Translations under genes and position numbers: made by a program | Assembly (NCBI GenBank): GCA_963708575.1 | Contig: CAVPTB010000007.1 | Coordinates: forward strand, 1,178,001 to 1,242,000 | Direction of reading: 5' to 3' | DNA from: DASVWZ01 sp963708575 | GTDB taxonomy: Bacteria > Acidobacteriota > Terriglobia > Terriglobales > Acidobacteriaceae | Length of the DNA: 64,000 nt | Part shown: in pieces, positions 60,554 through 64,000 of the stretch | How positions within the stretch are numbered: the first letter of the stretch is position 1 | How the letters are laid out: every line of letters begins with the position of its first letter | Notes under the pieces: generated by a model | Seen by the model: only the letters and a program-made list of their open reading frames with translations | Told to the model about the DNA's origin: nothing | Database searches by the model: none

Positions 60554-63175
60554 TCACCTCTTTGCAGCGGTATCCAAACCTCGCCGGACAATCCTTCCGC
60601 AACGTTCCCGCGCCTGCTGGATTTCTGAAAGGCGTGTCGCACTCGGTCCGTCCGAATTACCCGACCTTTGCCGCCGCTCAAAACTGGGAAGACATTTCTT
60701 GAACCAGGACTCGGCGACCGTGCATTGTTCGCTTCGGTTCTCGATCGAAGTGCCTGGGGTGAAAGCCATGAGCGCATGCGCCTTACCCAATTCAAATTGA
60801 TCCTTGGCCACGATGCGACCCACCGGCAAGTCAACGTTCTGTGCGCCTGGCATTTTTTCTGCCGTAGCGATAGACACAGCAAGCTCCTGGACCGCTTCGG
60901 GCAGATGATTTAAGCCCAGCAGGGTTGCGCCGATATCGGCTTGGATTTCGACAATGTCCTGCTGGAATTGCACGCTGGCGGGGTCAGCCAACGCCAATTG
61001 TTGAAAAGACGATAGTGCCTCCCGCTCCAGTTCGAGCGTGCCCTGAAGATCGTTCATGTCGCCCATGAGGTGGGCGATATTGAATTGATCGTAGGCAATC
61101 ATGCGACGGTAATCGGTGTTGTTGGGGTCTTCGAGAAGAAGCTCTTGCTTTATAGCGAGCGCTTTCTTGTACAGATCAAGAGCTTGTGGTCGGTCCTGAG
61201 GGCTCACGCGAAGGATCTCCGCTGTACGGCTGTAGCTCAGGCCCAGGACGCGACGTGCGTAACGATTCTGCGGGTTTTCGGCGACAATCTGTTCAAGTGA
61301 CGTAGATCCCTGCCGTAAGTTCGTCAGGCCGGGTGCGCGCTCGCCGCCCACGGTCACCTGCTTATACCCATAGTCCATTTGATAAGTTGCGAACAACAGC
61401 CGGTTCGCCGGGTCGGCTGGGTTGGTGGAATACACGATCTGCGCGGATGCCATCTCTTTGCGCGAATTCTCTAGTGATCCAGCAGAGTCTCCCATGTCGC
61501 GAAGAAGGTCGCTGAGACGCCCGTAACTACTCACAATCTCCCGTCGCACTTCCAGGCTCCCAGGATTGCCGGCGAGCAATGCTTCCTGAATTGCAATCGC
61601 CTTTCTGTAGCTGAGCGCAGCTCCGGCTTGATCGCCAAGATTCGCCTGGCGGGGTTGGCCTTGAACATCTCCAATGCGTTGATAGGCAGCTGCAAGTTCG
61701 CGCTGCAATGAAGGATCGCCTTTGGCTTCCTGGTTCAAACTGTCGAGATACTCCAGAGCCCGGCTCACTAAAAGTTTGCGGGCCGGAGTGGAGCCAGGCA
61801 GATCTTTGATGGAGTCATGCAAATCGAAGATGAGGGAGTTGGCAAGCTTGCGCACGTCGTTGAAGCGGCGCTCGGCGCGTTGGCCGTTAACCTTTGCGAT
61901 GCGCGCCTCCCAGATAATTCCCACCACGCCCGCCACCATGATGAGGGCAACGAGCGCGCTACCACCTACGGCGATGCGATGGCGACCAACAAACTTGCCG
62001 GCTCGGTAGCGGAAGGAATCTTTTTGGGCCGCGATGGGTAGCCCTCCAAGATGGCGCTGGATGTCTTCCGAGAACTGCTCAACGGAAGCATAGCGTCGCT
62101 GCGGATCCTTGCGGAGTGCTTTGAGTACGATGTTATCGACATCACCAGTTAGTCGACGCCGCAATTTGGGGACAGTGTTGTCGCGAGCCTGGCTGACATC
62201 CTCGGGCGTCAGAATTGAATTCCTTTCGCCGTTTTGACAGATCTTTACGCTCTTGAGAATCGCCGCGCTAGGCTGCTCCGGTTCAAGATGACAGATGGCG
62301 AGGCCTAGCTGATGGGGCGATTTAGGACCGCCGGGATACGGTGACCGGCCGGTTAGGAGTCGATACAGAAGCACGCCGAGCGAGTAAACATCGGCCGCGG
62401 TTGTAACAGGCTCACCCCGAACTTGCTCCGGACTGGCGTATTCGGGAGTTAAGGGATGGGCTACAGTTGCCTCGGCACTTCTGGAAGGATGGAGGATTTT
62501 AGCTATTCCAAAGTCCAACAGTTTGGGACGCCCTTTTTCTGTCACCAGAATGTTGCTCGGCTTGATGTCTCGGTGAATGACCAATCGCTGGTGGGCATAC
62601 TGCACAGCTGAACAGACTTCGCGAAACAGTCGCAGGCGCTCGGCGATGGTGAGCCGGTGAGCATCACAATATTGGTCGATAGGGATACCCTCGACAAACT
62701 CCATGACCAGGTAGGGAATTCCTTCCTCTGTAGTACCTCCGTCCAGAAATCGAGCCACGTTAGGATGGTCGAGATCGGCAAGAATCTGTCTCTCGTTGAG
62801 AAATCGTTGGCGGAGGAACTCTGTTTCAAATCCTCCGCGCATCACCTTGATCGCGACTTCTTTTGTGTATTGACCGTCATCGCGGATGGCCCGGTACACG
62901 TCGCCCATCCCGCCGTGTCCGATCTCCCGGATGATTCGGTAGGGTCCGAGACGAGTGTCAACCCGTGTGGAGAATTGGCCCACAAGGTTGACGGCAGGTT
63001 TCTTCATGAACTGAGTCCCGGCCTGCGAATGGGAGACAAGGAGGGATTCCACCTCCTCGCGCAAGTCGGAGTCCGCTCCGCAAATATTTCTCAGGTAGTT
63101 GGAGCGATCGGCAGGTTCGAGAACCAGAGCGCTGTCCAAAATCTGTTTGACTTGCTCCCATCTCTCTGGCGTCAT
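60554..63175 (-). CDS. Transmembrane Ser/Thr protein kinase with TPR region (paralogue of the 9.3 kb kinase)
   Basis: 873 residues from the ATG at 63175, which overlaps the sigma stop (ATGA). N-terminal conserved region MTPERWEQVKQILDSALVLE, kinase domain about 78-380 (IGHGGMGDVYRA, VAIK Lys 110, HRDIKPSNILV about 201, LDFGIAKIL about 221, EYASPEQVRG), one membrane helix (IAVGGSALVALIMVAGVVGI), then TPR-like repeats. The segment AERRFNDVRKLANSLIFDLH is nearly identical to the first kinase, so the two are paralogues. All catalytic residues are present. It likely regulates the coupled sigma factor. Intact. Confidence 0.9.
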   Translation of the reverse strand: MTPERWEQVKQILDSALVLEPADRSNYLRNICGADSDLREEVESLLVSHSQAGTQFMKKPAVNLVGQFSTRVDTRLGPYRIIREIGHGGMGDVYRAIRDDGQYTKEVAIKVMRGGFETEFLRQRFLNERQILADLDHPNVARFLDGGTTEEGIPYLVMEFVEGIPIDQYCDAHRLTIAERLRLFREVCSAVQYAHQRLVIHRDIKPSNILVTEKGRPKLLDFGIAKILHPSRSAEATVAHPLTPEYASPEQVRGEPVTTAADVYSLGVLLYRLLTGRSPYPGGPKSPHQLGLAICHLEPEQPSAAILKSVKICQNGERNSILTPEDVSQARDNTVPKLRRRLTGDVDNIVLKALRKDPQRRYASVEQFSEDIQRHLGGLPIAAQKDSFRYRAGKFVGRHRIAVGGSALVALIMVAGVVGIIWEARIAKVNGQRAERRFNDVRKLANSLIFDLHDSIKDLPGSTPARKLLVSRALEYLDSLNQEAKGDPSLQRELAAAYQRIGDVQGQPRQANLGDQAGAALSYRKAIAIQEALLAGNPGSLEVRREIVSSYGRLSDLLRDMGDSAGSLENSRKEMASAQIVYSTNPADPANRLLFATYQMDYGYKQVTVGGERAPGLTNLRQGSTSLEQIVAENPQNRYARRVLGLSYSRTAEILRVSPQDRPQALDLYKKALAIKQELLLEDPNNTDYRRMIAYDQFNIAHLMGDMNDLQGTLELEREALSSFQQLALADPASVQFQQDIVEIQADIGATLLGLNHLPEAVQELAVSIATAEKMPGAQNVDLPVGRIVAKDQFELGKAHALMAFTPGTSIENRSEQCTVAESWFKKCLPSFERRQRSGNSDGPSATRLSEIQQARERCGRIVRRGLDTAAKR

Positions 63176-63750
63176 AAGGACGACCTCTTGGCGACTTCGC
63201 GGTATAACCATGCCCGGGCGATTGTCCACTCCCTCACCACCGTGGCCGGCGAAAGATCAAGCGCTTCGGCGGTGTCTTCGATCGTGAGTCCGGCAAAGAA
63301 ACGGAGTTCGACGATGCGACTCTGTCGTGGATCGAGTTGCGAAAGATGTTTTAAGGCGTCGTCCAGCGCAATCAGATCAACGTCGACCTCGCTCGGCATG
63401 CCAAGGACCGCGTCTAACGCAAGCTTGCAGACCTCTCCGCCTCGCTTTGTTGCATTGTGACTGCGCGCATACTCAACGAGGATTTGGCGCATCACGCGGG
63501 CGGCGATCCCGAAGAAATGCGCGCGATTTTGCCACTGAGGCGCATTCTGTCCGGTCAGACGAACGTAGGCTTCGTGGACCAGAGCTGTGCTTTGTAAGGT
63601 GTGGTCTGCCCGTTCTTGTCGAAGGTAGTGTTGCGCGAGTCGACGCAGCTCGTTGTACACCAATGGCATGAGGGTATCCAGTGCTTGTTGGTCTCCCTCG
63701 CGCCAGCGCACGAGCAGCTCTGTTACCGGATCTGAAGATTCCTCAGGCAA
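63172..63750 (-). CDS. ECF-type RNA polymerase sigma factor (paralogue of the 8.7 kb sigma)
   Basis: About 192 residues. The TTG at 63750 follows GGAGCAGGAGACGAT and gives a length equal to the paralogue (an in-frame ATG at 63843 would add 31 unlikely residues). Region 2: VTELLVRWREGDQQALDTLM, ALVHEAYVRLTGQNAPQWQN, FFGIAARVMRQILVEYARSH. Region 4: PRQSRIVELRFFAGLTIEDT, LSPATVVREWTIARAWLYRE. The stop overlaps the kinase start, so expression is coupled. No anti-sigma gene. Intact. Confidence 0.88.
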   Translation of the reverse strand: MPEESSDPVTELLVRWREGDQQALDTLMPLVYNELRRLAQHYLRQERADHTLQSTALVHEAYVRLTGQNAPQWQNRAHFFGIAARVMRQILVEYARSHNATKRGGEVCKLALDAVLGMPSEVDVDLIALDDALKHLSQLDPRQSRIVELRFFAGLTIEDTAEALDLSPATVVREWTIARAWLYREVAKRSSL

Positions 63751-64000
63751 ATCGTCTCCTGCTCCCCAAGCCGTGCAGGATAAGGCATTTGGTCGGGAAG
63801 GATAACCGTTCCTCGATCCGGTGTCAATGCGCTGAAAACACAACAGTTAGCGAAACGTCCCGCTTTTATTTGGTTTGTCGTGAGGTAATTTTGCGTTGGT
63901 TTTCGCATGTCTAGATAGAAAAGTTCTTCCTGAGGTTCCCGGGCCTCAGCGCCGACTCACCTGGGGAGATGAACGGTTGCAAGAGGTTCGGGAGCAGGAA
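63751..64000. other. Region upstream of the second sigma gene
   Basis: No coding signal in about 250 bases to the window end; it should hold the promoter of the sigma/kinase operon. Confidence 0.35.

Noticed and set aside
63751..63843. Upstream ATG extension of the second sigma factor
   Set aside because: Adds 31 residues unlike the paralogue; the TTG at 63750 has a better ribosome-binding site.

Overview
The window reads like a chromosomal segment of a soil Acidobacteriota (Terriglobia-like). The evidence is a GC-rich genome carrying ECF sigma / Ser-Thr kinase / TPR modules, TIGR03803-type repeat proteins, a PD40-type receptor kinase, DUF6893 and DUF5996 proteins, Tat-exported sugar enzymes and a complete actinobacterial-type (group 1h, high-affinity) NiFe hydrogenase locus. 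I see no tRNA, rRNA, CRISPR, IS element or phage.

Layout. 0-6.7 kb: small hypotheticals, an RluA-type pseudouridine synthase, GreB, secreted proteins, a 5'-3' exonuclease and a fumarylacetoacetate-hydrolase remnant. 6.7-11.9 kb: a secreted repeat/IPT protein divergent from an ECF sigma + receptor kinase pair. 12.0-15.2 kb: an ABC ATPase, ABC-2 permease and metal-dependent amidohydrolase that read as one polypeptide apart from two single-base frame errors. 15.2-22.2 kb (minus): an uronate/sugar island (two Tat-exported TIM-barrel isomerases/epimerases, a Gfo/Idh/MocA oxidoreductase, an SDR, an ExuT-like MFS transporter, UxaC). 22.4-25.6 kb (plus): an isoquinoline 1-oxidoreductase-type molybdoenzyme (IorA, IorB) with a di-heme cytochrome c. 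25.7-45.0 kb (minus): the hydrogenase locus, in transcription order second small subunit, PAS histidine kinase, NarL-type regulator, small subunit, large subunit, NifU-like, DUF5947, DUF6084, conserved hypothetical, maturation protease, small membrane protein, YceI-like, HypC, HypD, HypE, tandem-SIS protein, UXX-star glutaredoxin-like, HypF, HypA, HypB. 45.2-64 kb: DUF6893 mini-protein, PP-loop ATPase, a CusCBA-type RND operon, a PD40 receptor kinase, DUF5996, Ada/AraC/AlkA fusion, a second repeat protein, SPOR protein, slipin, and a second ECF sigma + kinase pair.

Sequence quality matters. From the start to about 3 kb, at about 13-25 kb, and especially at 15-45 kb, almost every gene is broken by single-base indels although both sides of each break keep conserved protein sequence; from 45.2 kb to the end I found no broken gene. 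A 57-base poly-A run sits exactly where an MFS stop codon and an SDR start codon should be. I read these as sequencing/assembly errors, not gene decay, so broken genes are annotated as CDS with whole-gene coordinates and the frame changes stated.

Most interesting: a second, complete-looking hydrogenase small subunit with no large subunit, placed directly upstream of a PAS histidine kinase and response regulator (possible H2-sensing module), and the ATPase-permease-amidohydrolase fusion.
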